From assembly GCF_003945595.2 (NCBI RefSeq), contig NW_024104620.1, forward strand, positions 2,886,501 to 2,950,500: a stretch of DNA of 64,000 nt, read 5' to 3'. Below the pieces are notes generated by a model. The model did not search any database. It was not told the DNA's origin and worked only from the letters and a program-made list of their open reading frames with translations. This DNA is from Pipra filicauda. Lineage: Eukaryota; Chordata; Aves; Passeriformes; Pipridae. Position 1 is the first letter of the stretch. Each line of letters opens with the position of its first letter. Positions 23,601 to 36,185 of this stretch are shown here, in pieces. Both the position numbers and the translations under genes were made by a program.

Positions 23601-25905
23601 CGGATGAGAAGGAAGATTTATCCTTGTCTGAGGCACTGTTAGTGATGCCAAATTTAACAATGATTTCAGGATGGGTGAGGCTGATGCCTCCCTCTCTCCA
23701 AGTAAAAATGGTATTGAGTATTAGCATTCTTTGCCACTTCTGGTTATTGCTATTTAACACATGAAGCAAATTTGGACAGGTTTTTTGGTTGGTTTTTTTT
23801 TTTGTTTGTTTGTTTTTGTTTTTTTTTAATGTGTAGGAGGGAGAGTCTTAAATTTGAACAAGGTCTCTCATTCTTTAATAGGTTGAGTGAAAATGTTTAA
23901 CACAGACTGGTTTGTGTCATGGAAAAACTCAATTTAAAGTTAAAACATAACATGCCTGAGGGTGTAGCAGAGAGGGGTTATGGGGACCAGGGTTTTTTTG
24001 GATGGCTCACACAGGAATTGCTCTATGTGAGTATTATGAGAATGAAATGGAGAAAAAGTGGTTCAAGGAAAGTGTGTTTTGGCAGGAGAGGAGGGGGATG
24101 AGGGTGAGAAGGAATAGGTAGGGGGAAATGAAACCTGCCAAAGTAGCAAAAGACAAAGTTTTTTAACCAAGCAGAAGAAATGCCTCGTTAGCAGAGGAAG
24201 AGCAGAGCACCTGGCAGCACAAACAGCGATTTGGGCTGGCAGCCACAGGAAAACTCCCTGAGCCAGAGAGCAGGAGGTGCCCGGAGTGCAGGAGGAGGGT
24301 GACCTGGCAGAGAAAGCCAGAGGGCAGCTTGGGTGGCTTAAGTCCTGCACAGTCCATGTGCCCGGAGAGATTGGTTATGCTGAGGCTCCTATTTGAATTT
24401 TTATCTTTGCTTTCATTAATGCAATACAATCTCTCCTCTCAAATAACATTTTCATATGTCTGTGTGATTATGCATTAGATATATGCATATATATTGCCTC
24501 CTTACTAATTTCCAAAGGGGGAAAAAAGTATTTTCTCAATTTACAGGGAGGATTTATAATATTTAAGTGAAAACTTGCAAAATAAGTCTGAAACCAATGC
24601 ATCTTTAGGCCCTCTGCCTTCTGAATAAAATAGAGGAGATCCTCCCTGTACAGCTCCTGGTCTTGTGTAATACTGTAAAGTTACTGTGCAGAGAGGGAAT
24701 TCAACTTTCAGGGTGTCACTTACCCCCATCAATAGTCCTAAATATTGAGTGGTTTATTTATAATTCCAGCATTAATCCTGATATGAAGGCAACAGGGCAC
24801 TGTACGTCAAAATCCTAAGGGATGGAAATCAAAGAAATTTTTCATGGAACTAGGAAGCATTTGATATGACAAGTACTTCATAAAATTAGAGAAGCCTTAT
24901 CATTTAAAAGATGAATGGCACTGAGTTGTAACTGCCCTGCTGTGCTTTGCATTCTGGCTGCTGCCATCTACTATTTCAAGTGTATATATCACCGACCTCC
25001 TTATCTGTACTTCGCAATTTTTTTTTTTTTGATGTTGTTACAAAATTTTTGCTGATCCCTCATCTTTAAATTTAGTTTTGGAAGTGTTCAGTGGTTAATT
25101 TAAAGTACGCTTAAGGTAACATTTAAGCTCGAATTGCTGTACTGGGATTTCTGGGGAGGGGGGAGAAAACTTTATTTTATATACTGTCTCTTCCTCCAAG
25201 AACACCAGGGAAAACAGAACTCTGGTACAAGCCACACACATGACAAGAAAAGATACTGTGGTTTTTCTCAGTAATTTATCACTTTCTCTATGATGGAAAG
25301 CCTAGTTTTCCAAAAGAAATATCATGGAGGAAAAAAAACCACCCTGAAACAAACTCATATTCAATACAGGTGAGAAACTCAATGACTCAAAAACAAACTC
25401 GTTTCCTGTATTTCTGATGGACCTTGGTCTACTGGTTACAAATTCTAATGGGGATGCTAAGGTATGATCCCGCTGTGTAATCACTGCCTAGTTTGTGGTG
25501 GGTTTGGGGAGAAAGTTGCTATTCCATGAAAAATCTGTTTAGACATTTCATAACACATCTCAAATGAACACCATTTTATAGCATGTTTTCAACCAAGCAA
25601 AATGTGATATGTCATCGTGACTGTAACAGAGAACCATATTTTTAAACAGATGTCATTTTTCTTATGATTACTGTATTCCATTATGAATCACCTCTGTTAG
25701 AGGGGGGAAAAAAAAATTCACCTCTAAATGTACAAAACCTTATACCTGAAATACATTGTGTTCTGGAAACAGTAATAATATAGGATATGGGAGTTCTCCT
25801 CCTGTGTCAGCCTCAAATGCCAGGAGCTCTTCAGGGAAGAAAAGCTGAGGTCTTAGAAGATATCACGAGGTATTATAGATATGAATTTTTATATGAAAAC
25901 CAGTA
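20676..25905. other. Unannotated unique sequence with short simple repeats
   Basis: No gene or transposon recognised. Short features include T-runs near 23323-23338 and 25020-25031, a self-complementary ATATATGCATATAT at about 24480-24493, and a G/A-rich segment at 24060-24345. The 142-codon minus frame at 23341-23769 has no recognisable domain. Confidence 0.5.
23779..23827 (+). repeat. T/G-rich low-complexity patch
   Basis: T-runs broken by GG doublets, then GTTT units. It has the same composition type as the 1783-2796 tract. Confidence 0.85.
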
Positions 25906-26001
25906 TATTACAATGCCAACAAAGCTTCTCAGTGTAAACAAACATCAAAACAAGCATATTACAATACCAACAAAGCCTTTCAGTATAAACAAACATAATT
26001 G
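25906..26001 (+). repeat. 51-bp imperfect tandem duplication
   Basis: Two adjacent copies begin at 25906 and 25957. The shared words are TATTACAAT-CCAACAAAGC, then TTTCAGT or TCTCAGT, then TAAACAAACAT. The second copy stops about 6 bp short. Because 51 is divisible by three, a shadow reading frame shows a 17-residue repeat, but no gene is implied. Confidence 0.85.
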
Positions 26002-26356
26002 ATAACACTGGGTATCAAATGATCTATAAAGTATTTTATTTCATATAAGATGGCTGTGGAGGTTTAATATCCAGGAGAAAGTTGCTATAAAATGCCATAA
26101 TGTTGCACATAAGAGGGCTGCTAATTAGAATTGTCAATCAGAAATTGATCACTGCCTCATAAACTGCATAAGATGTTGCGCATCCAAGCAATTGTGTTAT
26201 CTTAAGGGGACAAGAAACTGCAGCTTTCAGCTCTGAGCTGTCAGCAGGATTTCACGGAGTGAAGGTCTGTTCTATCCCTGCAGTCTGTTGAGCAGCCTTG
26301 CAGAGAACACCTAGAGCATCCTGAGCTTCACAGCCTGCTGGTAGAAAGGAATGCTG

Positions 26357-26370
26357 ATATATATATATAT
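26357..26370 (+). repeat. (AT)7 microsatellite
   Basis: Seven AT units between G-bearing flanks. Confidence 0.9.
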
Positions 26371-26486
26371 GATCTCATACTTTTTTAATATAGAAAAATA
26401 AAGTGTAGTGTCATGTTCACTCACATATGTATATCAACACATAAAAGGAAGACATTAATGACATTAATGGACAGGTTCTTCCCTAA

Positions 26487-27010
26487 AGTGAGACTCCCAC
26501 CTGGAGTGCTGCATCCAGCTCTGGGGCCCCCAACACAAGATGTGGACCTGCTAAAGTGGGTCCAAAGAACCAGGAAGATACTCCAAGGGCTGGAGCCCCT
26601 CTGCCCTGGAGTCAGGCAGAGAGAGATGGGTGTGTTCAGCCTGGAGAAGAGAAGGCTCTGGGGAGTCCTTAGAACCCTTTCCAATACTTAAAGGGGCTCC
26701 AAGAGAGCCGGAGAGGGCCTTTGGACAAGGACCTGGAGTAACAGGACAAGGGGGAAATGGCTTCAAACTGACAGAGGGCAGGGCTAGATAAGATGTTAGG
26801 AAGAAATTGCTTGCTGTGAGGGTGGTGAGACACTGGCCCAGGTTGCCCAGAGAAGCTGTGGCTGCTCCATGCCTGGAAATGTCTAAGACCAGGTTGGACG
26901 AGGCTTGGAGCAACCTGGTCTAATGGAAGGTGTCCCTGCCCGTGGCAGGGGTTGGAATGAGATGATCTTTAAGGTTTCTTCTAACCAAAGCATTTCTAGG
27001 ATTCTATGAT
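26487..27010 (+). mobile_element. CR1 LINE 3' end, longest copy in the window
   Basis: About 520 bp colinear with the CR1 3' region. In order it shows 'CACCTGGAGTGCTGCATCCAG', 'CTCTGGGGCCCCCAACACAA', 'GTGTTCAGCCTGGAGAAGAG', 'ACTTAAAGGGGCTCC', 'AGGACAAGGGGGAAATGGCT', 'TTAGGAAGAAATTGCTT', 'CAGGTTGCCCAGAGAAGC', 'GAAGGTGTCCCTGCCCGTGG' and 'GGATTCTATGATATT'. It includes the C-terminal end of the ORF2 reading frame region and the 3' UTR, both mutated. Open frames at 26413-26691 (+) and 26421-26684, 26551-26913 (-) are shadows of this element. It is 5'-truncated and inactive. Confidence 0.96.
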
Positions 27011-27796
27011 ATTGCTTTCTTTTAGAATTGTTTTGACCTTCATGTATTTTTGGTGCTGTGTGTTGGGAAAGAATTGGTCCTTCTGCAGCTGCACACCAAG
27101 AGGTGACTGTAGAGCATTCCAGAATCACAAAGAATAAAAGGAATATGTTGGAGAGGCTATATATGTATGAAAATTTTTGATAAAGATCTATAGGAAATAC
27201 AGTGTAAAGAAAGTTGGTAGGTGCTACTGTCAGGATAAACTGAAGACCAATCTCTTTGTAGATTAACAAGAGCCTGATAATAAAATGCTTTTTCTTCTTG
27301 AATTCTCAGTATTGTCTGGTTATAGCTATATAAATTCTGTCATTAGAATAGGAAAGTGTCATGTCAAGACAGACAATTCAGATTCCAAAAAGAGACTGGT
27401 TGCAGTTTGCTATAAGAAGTTTGGGATGGCAATGACATGTAGTTACTCAAGAGCAAAAAATTTTCAAAATAACCATGTCCAAAATATTTGTATTTCTTCC
27501 CATGATAATCTGTTATCAATCAAAATATCTTTAGAGCACCTGAAAGGAAAAATTCTAGGATAATAAAATTTTATCTCTTGGGAAAAGCCTGGTGTGGTTA
27601 AGTCAGTGTCAGCTCTGCTAAAGGGGGCAAAACAGAGATCAATTGTGGAGTTTGGTGTGAAATAAATCAATATAATGACTCTACCTTGCGGAGGATCAGC
27701 ATTGGTGTATGTAAGGCAAGGCAGAAGCAGCCTCATGTCTGTGAATTGTAATGGTGGTATACAGGGTGCAAGCTGACTATTTTGGAATCTGAGGGT
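27011..27796. other. Unannotated unique sequence
   Basis: No gene or recognisable repeat seen between the long CR1 copy and the weak CR1-like segment at 27797. Confidence 0.5.
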
Positions 27797-27875
27797 TGCA
27801 GAGCAATTTAAGTGGGAAGGGGCCCCAGGAGGTCTTCCTGTTCCAGGAACGTCTGACCCACTTGCCCTGGGCTTG
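27797..27875 (-). mobile_element. Possible old CR1 3' fragment
   Basis: The + strand reads GAGCAATTTAAGTGGGAAGG, then CCCAGGAGGTCTTCCTGTTC. This resembles the reverse complement of an older CR1 3' end ('...TTTAGGTTGGAAAAGACC...GGAGGTC...TCCAACC'). The match is weak and could be chance. Confidence 0.3.
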
Positions 27876-30800
27876 ATACTCTTGGATCCTTCAAACCTAT
27901 GAGGTTGGAGGTGAGCAAGCTGCTTTCCTGATTGTCTGCTATCATGGGGGAAAAGGTTTTCTTAATAACTGCTCTGAATCACTCTTCCTTAGTTTTGAAA
28001 GATTAGGGTGGTAAATGAAAAGATGATGGTGATAGTGAGTCATTCATGGCTAAAAATAAAATTACCTTAGAATATTGTTTTGCAGAAAGACAACAAAGCT
28101 CATCCAGTTTCCAGATTTATTTTATGGCTGTTGTGAATAGCCATGGGAAATGATGTCTTGTACTTAAGGCTCATATGCAACGTTTTCCAAAGCAATTCTC
28201 AAACTGTAAATGCTAGGAAGGTTAATTTAATACAGAATTAACAAAGAGACTCTATAACTCATCCTCCCTAATGTTAATCATTCAAAACATCTTTGCTTGT
28301 TAACTGACTACTGTCAATTATCATTTCTTAGAGATGCTGAATAGGTAATTTCTTGTATACTGATTCTTGTCAGTATTTTATAAAACAGTCAGCATCTCAT
28401 TCAGAAAGCTCGAGTTTGGAAAGAACAAAAAGCCCTGTTAGAACAGATGGTTTCTGTGATTGACGCCCTAATGCACAGTTTCAACTCTGTCTAGTCACTT
28501 TAACAGGAAAGTGTTTTAAGGATTCACCAGTTGGCTTGTCAAATTAGCATCAGAGACCAGTTTGGCTGTAAAATCACAAGCATAAATCATTTGGTGACCT
28601 GAGGGTGGATGAAGTATTAACTAAAAGGAAACTTTTAACTTGAAGAAAAGCCTTTTCTGTGTTCTGATAACATCATTGAGCAGAGAGGTTGAATAGCTGG
28701 AGCTGATCTCCTCTGTGTGGGGTCTTTGTCCTCCTACGCTGAAGTTGTGGAGGTGCCTCCTGATTTACCCTGAAATACTGGCAGGGCCGAGGAAGGGTAT
28801 TTGTGAGTCCTTAATGCCACAGTCTGATGCCCCCATGATTTAGCTACTGCTGAGATTTTGAGTCCAGACCATCCTTAATGGAGAGAGGTTCAGAAAACCA
28901 AGTTTACAGGAATTGACAGTGGGGGGGTAACATCTTATAGACGAGTACGCATAGCTCATTAAATCTAACAATCTTTTGTGCTGCCTCCATCACTTTGTTC
29001 TCAGGAAATTTGACTTCCATGTAATTTGTACTTGGTTTAGGTCAAATTCTATTTGTGTCTTTCTGTTGTTTAGAAAGTCTTTAGCTGGGGGGAGGCGGGG
29101 TGGGAAGATATGGCAACCCAACTCCTCCAGTTCACTGAAAAAAATATTTAGGTATGTACTCAGTGCAACTCTGCATTATGAATAGGGCCAAAAGATTTCT
29201 GTAAATAGAATAAGACCTATAAGAGGTCCTGCCTCTTGGGCAATGTGACTTTCCAGTTCCTCCTTAATTTTGCAGATGACATTTTTATGCCAATAATACA
29301 TGCCTGAAATGAGAAAAAGAGCACTGGAAACTAGAGAGAAAAATAAATGCAGGGGAGAAGAACAGGGAAGTTAGGGTAGAGTGAAAAAGTAAATAGCAAG
29401 AGAAGGGGAGAAGGGCAAAACAAAAAGTATTTCAAGTGATGGAAGATAGAGGAGTGAGTAGGAGGTGGCAGGTTCAAAACAAACAAGCTATGAAGTGTGG
29501 GGGTAAGCTCTGAAACTCCTACCACAGAATGCTGGGAAAATTTGTACTCTCTCCATTGCTTTTTCACAGTCAGTATTACTTCCATATGCTGTACATGTTC
29601 AGCTTAGATGTCTTTAGCAGAGAGGAGAAAATAAAAAGGCATAGTAAAGAGACTTTAAGTTCAGGTAGAAGCTCGACACTTTCATTGAAAACAAATCCCC
29701 TGTAGGTAACTTACTACTTGGAAAGCACATTTGGTGGGGGCTGGGTCTTAGGGGTGGGCTGGGCAGGGACTTTGGCTTTTCCCTGCTGTTGGAGATGGGA
29801 TGTGGGATCTGGCACTTCTGTGGCTGCTCCTATTTCAGGAAAGAAAACCAGGCCGGCAGAAAAGCGTGGTCAGCGCATGTTGCAAAGGAAACATAGACCC
29901 TGAAAAGCAGAATGAAAGCAGAGCCAGATTTCCAAAGGTTTAATATCCATTTCCCTTTGCCCTTCTTGTGGCAGTCAACTTCCCTGGCTGTCAGCCCTTC
30001 CCCTTCATCCCCATAAGGTGGTTTCCACTCGCTGGCTTCTTTATGACGTTGCTGAAACCCATCACTCTCTGTAAGCACACGCCTGTCCTTATGGCTCCCC
30101 AGGCAGGTATTACCCCTCACCGCTCACTATTTAGGATTATTCTGTGCTCAAGTATAGTTTTTGCTAATCTCCTTCACCCTGAGGAATTCCTAGTATTTAT
30201 CTAGAGCATATGCAAGGATTTATTTGGAAACATGAGCATGAGGTGTATCTCTGAATTACATGTTTTTCAAATGTGCTGTTTGAAATAGTTATTTGACACA
30301 AGAGGCACTCGTAAAATTGCTGTTTGCTTGATACCATAAGGCTGTGCTGGTGGAATTTACCAGCAGCACCTCAGTACAGGTCCAGTGCTATACATCCCCA
30401 GCAGGATGAACAGGAAACTGCATCCTTCATCATTCCCTTACAGATTGTGTTTGATTGACCCACTGCAGAGGTGTGAGATGGTACAGGGGAGTGGGTGGCA
30501 CAGCCCTGGTTTAGGGTGAGGAGGACTCAGTCTGTGACTTTCTGAAGCATGATTTTGTTTTTCCCCTGTAAGTAGACCACTTTCCTTTTTATGTATCCTT
30601 TATTAAGGAAAACACTGTGATCTTAGGGCTTTTTTTTGCCCCTTTTTAGACTTTCACAGGTGTGCAAGGTGTTGCCTTGCAAGTGATGGCCAAGCCTTCT
30701 TTTGATCTGATTTATTTTTTGTTTGGTGAACTATTGAATATTAATAAACATATTATATATAAATTTTAAAAGTGCTCTTGCTTTGCAAAATGTTATCTCT

Positions 30801-33570
30801 GTTTAGACTGACAATAATTTTGCATTTGTGTTAGAATTACAGTGCTCCAAATACAATGAAATGTATTCCAAAATTCCATATCTAAAATGCAATCAAGATG
30901 GAGAGATTATACGTACCTATAAAACAGAAATACTTTAATCTACTTCTCAAAGATAATTTTTCATAATTTAATATAAATGGAATATAATGATAAACTGGAT
31001 GTTTAATTTCAAATCCAAAGTGATAAAACCCCACACAGTTTTAAAGTGAATAATTTGTGTAAGTTTGCAGTTTGTAATCCTTTCCAACCACTTCTTGGAA
31101 CAAGCATTGCATCACAGACACAGCTTTATCACCCATTTCATAAGGGAATTAAGTCTGTTTTATTGAGAGTATAGGGGACTATTTACATCTGACAAAATTA
31201 TAAGGTAATAAATACAAGTAATGTCAAAGTTTAACTACCCAAACCATTGTTAATTACCCATTTCTAGACGATTATTAGGAAAAAAAAGGAAATAAAAAAA
31301 AATTACTGTTTTCCTGCATGAAATGCTTCTAAGAAACTTCAAGTCAGAATAGTATAAGAGTGCCTCCAAGTGGCATCTATCTAAATTCCACTTCAAAAAT
31401 TGAGTTGGAAGAGGTTTTAGGAATTAGTTCACAAAAGCAAGCTAAACAATTCCTGCACTTTTTTTCTTTTTTTTTTCTCTCCTCTTAGTTAATTTCATTC
31501 TTTTCAGCCTTACAGTTATTTATGTGTAATAGTTAGTGGGATTTGCTATGTGTACTTAGGAAACCACATGAGAAGGGTATTTATTCTAAATCAGCATCCT
31601 TAGAGACACATCTTTACAACCTACATTTGCAAAGGTCATTCTTAGATTAATTTTAATGGTTAAATTAAGTTTGTATACACAGCATGTCACAGCATTGGTG
31701 TTTTCTGGGAGCTGTTGCTTAGCAAAAATTTTGTTTTCCTTTGGTTTTGTGGTGCTTCCTGCTAAGGGGCCCCCAGGATCCACACCCTGCCTGGCTTTGT
31801 GGAGCTCTGCTGCATGATCAGGTTTCCTCACTGTCCACAAAGGGAATAAGGGCAGGTTATGCACTGAGGAGGCTTTTTGCTTTACAGCTGAAGGCAAATG
31901 AAGTGGAGTGACTCACAGAAAAGGAAGATGTATGGATTCAGTAAGCTGTGATCTGGTAGTGCTGAAAAGCCTGGAAGAGCCCATGTGCTCCCTCAAACAG
32001 GACGGTGAATTTCGCAGGCACAGTCGTGTGCCGGAAAACCACAGGAACAGAGGGAAGTGCCTCATCCTGTGCCCTAAGAGTTCTGGGCTTTGGAAGGACC
32101 AAAGGAGCATTATAATACAAACCCCTCTTGGTTCTGGAGCTCAGTAGAATTAGAAGAAAATCTGTTCAAAACATACAGAAGGAAAGTACTTTTTTTCTTG
32201 TGCTGTGCAAGTGAGGTCTGGAACTGACTGTCTCGGGAGGAAGTGGAGACAGAGAGAACCAGACTGCTCTGAAAACAATTAGAAAAATCCGTGGATAGCA
32301 AGTCCATAAAAACATACTGATGGAGGGGAACAGGCAGAGATGTCTACACTTAATTCCCTAATCCAGGAAATGTGGATGTTGGCGAAGACTGTGAACCATG
32401 ACAAGTCATGCAGCCTTTCCTAGCTGGATTAGATGGATCAAGGGTCTCACCTAGTAGGGATATTTTTTTGCCATTAAAACAGGTTATACCCCACAAGTTA
32501 AAGAGAATTGATTACAGAGTGATTTACTATTTTTTTCCCTCTGTACTAGCAAATTTGTAACTGTAGTCCTGAAGTTTTAATTACCAAAGATGAAAATAAC
32601 TCATATAAAGGAGACTTTACGTGGAATTTAAGAATAATGCCAAATTATACATTGGAACAAATCTACAAGTTTCATGATCTTTATGTGTTTTTTTCATACA
32701 GGTGTCTGAAGTTATTGTATCCTTTTTAAGAAGGAGATAACTTGATATCTGGGAGAAAATCACTGTCTAAGAAACCTGCTAATTTAAATAATCCTTCATG
32801 ATTGACAGGTTATAACACCCACAACTAATATGGAGCTATTTGATGGCAGACTTCACAGTTTACAGATAGAGAAAAAGGAAGCAGAATTCTGCTTCTTTCT
32901 TTGCAGTGAGACAGTATAGAATATATCCATCCTTCCTTTGAATAAACAATCTGTTTTTTAGGAGAGAAAAGCAGCTGATATATGTTTAGGAAAAATAGAA
33001 AATAAAAGTCTATGTTGCACTCATTTGTTTGAGGTTTTGTAGAGGTCTTTATAAAGACTGTAGCATTTAGCAACGCCTATTTTTACAACTCTGTCTAGAC
33101 AATAAAGAGTTGGGACTTGAGTTTAGACATGAAATTAATAACACCAACCATCCAACCTGGGAAAACGCAAGAGCAAATATCTGGTGTTTCCAACCTGCAT
33201 TGAGATTTCCCTTTGCTCTAAATGAATGCTTACACTTTTTTTTGCTGAATGTTTTCTGTGTCAGTCTGAAGACTGTTGTTGTCTTGCTTTTTAAAGATAA
33301 ATCATGTTTAGCTCACTTTGAGGTTTAAGAGTGAAATACTTTCAATCGTGATTTGCAGTTTAGTAATCCTTGGAATGGCTTTGTTGGAGGCAAAAGCTTT
33401 GTCAGAGATCACTCTGCAGGAAATAGAGATTTAAGAGACTAGCTAAAATAGTGGGAAGTTTGGGAAAGCATATCTGAACAACCAATCTGAGAGGAAAATG
33501 GTAAATGAGAAAAACTACTGACAGAATTTTCTCAGATTATAACAGGCAGTTTATGCAGCTGGCACATAAT
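27876..33570. other. Unannotated unique sequence
   Basis: About 5.7 kb without a recognised gene. It contains the G-quadruplex motif at 29736-29767. 30740-31330 is notably AT-rich. Open frames here are at most 103 codons and have no recognisable domain. Confidence 0.5.
29736..29767 (+). other. Strong predicted G-quadruplex motif
   Basis: Six runs of three or more G occur in 32 bp (29736-29740, 29743-29745, 29751-29754, 29756-29758, 29761-29763, 29765-29767), with loops of 2, 5, 1, 2 and 2 nt. Short loops and spare G-runs predict a stable three-layer quadruplex. There is no nearby gene to assign a role. Confidence 0.75.
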
Positions 33571-33652
33571 TATGGAATGGTTTGGGTTGGAAGGGACCTT
33601 AAAGAGCATCTAGTTCCAGTCCTGTTGCCACGGGCAGGGACGCCTTCCACTA
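33571..33652 (-). mobile_element. CR1 LINE 3'-tail fragment
   Basis: The + strand reads GGTTTGGGTTGGAAGGGACC, TTAAAGAGCATCTAGTTCCA, 'CACGGGCAGGGACGCCTTCC' and 'ACTAGA'. This is the reverse complement of the last 80 bp of CR1 and is well preserved. The short length reflects normal CR1 5' truncation. Confidence 0.93.
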
Positions 33653-35971
33653 GAATAATACTCCAGACTTTGAGCCATGGGGAGAACAAAGCAAGTTAAA
33701 AATAGGTAGGCAGAACTGAGCTAGCAGGAGCTGAAGTGCGTTGGAAAGAATGTGTATTATTTACGACTGACATGGAGAGTATTGCCCCAAATGACAAGAA
33801 TTTTAAAATTATTTTCTCAGAAAGATTGTTGGTAGCCTCCAATTTTTGCCCATTTCTCTGGGTATTGAACTGCTCTCGGTTCTTTTAAAGACTCTAAAGT
33901 AGTTTTCCTGTCTTTAGACTTCACTATTAGTTGGTTTTTTCCTGCTTTGTCTAATGAGGGCCCTTTTAATTCTCCCTGACTAGTGGAATAAGAATAAATT
34001 ATATCATCTTATCAATAGGTAATGTATTCTGCAAGAGTATTTAAGTACATGTAAGTGGTGTACTGACTGCATTATCTTCAAGGAAGTGCTCAGTTTAACA
34101 AAAAAAAAGGAAAGAATAAGCTCCATACCTGGTGAGCTAAATCAGCTTTCCAAAATTCACCCACTGGAAGCACAGCCACGTATCAACAAATGAGTGCATA
34201 GAGGAGAACTCAAATTACGTGCAGGCACAAGCAGACATGCAGGGAAGTAGATATGAAACATCTGCAGCTCAGGTGTGATGCAGTAGATGTTTTGCAAGGA
34301 CAACACTATTTCTCTTGCAAATTGTGAAATAATTTTTCACTTTACTGCTTCTTCCTCTCAAGTCCTTTTCAAGAAGGGTCTGGTGGTAACATCCTATGCT
34401 CGCCATGCAGTGACAAGGTAGGGGATACACTGGAGCCAGGATGGTGACATAGCTGATGGCAGTGGCAGCAATGGTTTGACATTTTAGTTAAAAACCTTTA
34501 AGAACAATGAATCATAAGAGCTTTGGGCCAGATCCAGCACAGCTGATTTAAGATGATAGGATTTATGGCCCTCTCAGCTCTTGTCTCAGTATGCCTTAGA
34601 GGATAAGAGTCTTCTGCTGGATTACTGTCTAATTAAAATTACTGCAGAAAGTGAGAGAATCTGTTTCCCAGTGGTTAGAACACAGAGGGAAGGCAGGCCA
34701 CCCATGCTCAAGCATCTGGTTTGAAGCTATCAGACTGTGCCCTGCAGCCAGGTCTCGTGGAACAGGGAAGCTCCTGCTGCTTTGCTGCCCACCAGTCCTG
34801 GAGCTGTGAAGTAGCCACAGCCCCCTTATTCTGCTCCCTCCCAGCATCTCTGCATTGCATCAGTTTCATCCAGAGTTTGCTTATTTTTATCATCTCTCAA
34901 AGAACAAAAAGCAAAGAGATTTTTGTGGTGGTTGCACTTCATCTCCAGGCACTGAGAAGATTACTCCTCTGACTTTTAAATCTCCTTATTTCAAAAGATT
35001 ATCTGCTAACTACCCGTATCTCTATAATCTTATCAAAAAGTAATTGTTCAGAAATGCTTTAGAAGGTAATAATTCAGAATTAGGTAACTCTTTAGAGGAC
35101 GTGTCGAATTCAGAAGTATATAATGAGTTTAATTTTATTTTGTAGAAAATTAATCTTAGGTCATGGTTTTATGAAAGTGTTGCTTGTGGCTTTTCTGCTA
35201 GAAAATTATGAAATAGCATTGCCAACATGATTCAGCATTAGTCAGGAATGTCACCATTGCCAAAAAAAATGACTCAGGCTCTACTATGCATTACAGGGTT
35301 CTGGAATACCATTTAGAAGTACAATAACCAAACAGGTCATTGCAGACAGAAATGCATTTTTTCCCCCTAGGTAAAGAGAAATTTAAAGATTAGTTAAAAG
35401 TATAAAGATATAGTTAAAAGTATCCTTATAAAAATAGTGGTCCTCTAATATTTGATGTTTTAAGACACAGTTTTCACAGCCAGGATAAAGACAAACCTCT
35501 AAGTGCAGGAAATAATAACAGGAGATCGCCCTTCCTCCTGATTTTGTTTGGTTAGCTGTTCTCTCAGACAAGGAGAATCCCCTTTTTTTCTCCCAAAAAA
35601 TCAGTCCAGTGACTTGAGTCTGTCTCTCTCTGGATTATCCCTGTTTTTCAGGGAGAGTGAAAGTTTCAGGCATGAGGTTTCTCTCCAGCAGTATCCTCAA
35701 TAAAACTTGACTTCGTTGTTCCTTGTCTGTATAGCCCTTCTGTATGTTTTACTCTCAGAAACGTCACAGGTTGGATATTTCCCCTGCAATGGCAGAACTA
35801 GGGCTCTGGCAAGGTCAGCTGCAGTTTGTGTGATGTTTTGGAGGCAACACTGAGAGCCAGGCTAGTCAGTCGCTTCTCTCTTTTTAATAGGAATTACCGA
35901 TATTTTGAGGAGTGCCCAAACCACCTTTCCAGGTTTTGTCTCAGGTTTCCAGGTCTGTAGAAGGTGAAAGA
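33653..35971. other. Unannotated unique sequence
   Basis: No gene or recognisable repeat seen. GC content is ordinary for the window. Confidence 0.5.
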
Positions 35972-36185
35972 TTCACAGAGTAGAATCACAGAATTGTTAA
36001 GATTGAAAAAGACCTCTCTGAGATCATTAAGTCCAACCATTAAGCCAGCAGCTAGTTCACCACTAAACCATGTCCCAGGTGTTACTTTTGTACGCCTTTT
36101 GAACACTTCCCGGAACGGTGATTTCATTGCTTCCTTGGGTAACCTATTCCTATTCAGCCTACTCAGAAGAAATATTCCCAAAGGG
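35972..36185 (-). mobile_element. CR1 LINE 3' end, second subfamily
   Basis: The + strand gives, in reverse-complement order, 'AGAATCACAGAATTGTTAAG', 'AAGACCTCTCTGAGATCATT', 'AAGTCCAACCATTAAGCCAG', 'TTCACCACTAAACCATGTCC', 'CGCCTTTTGAACACTTCC', 'ACGGTGATTTCATTGCTTCC' and 'GGGTAACCTATTCC'. The words differ from the copies at 8668 and 26487 but match the one at 56821, so these two belong to the same CR1 3'-end type. The end near 36185 is approximate. Confidence 0.88.

Noticed and set aside
24478..24494. Self-complementary ATATATGCATATAT
   Set aside because: It is a common alternating AT motif and is too short to be notable.
26413..26913. Open frames of 87-120 codons on both strands
   Set aside because: They are shadows inside the CR1 3' end at 26487-27010, which carries many mutations.
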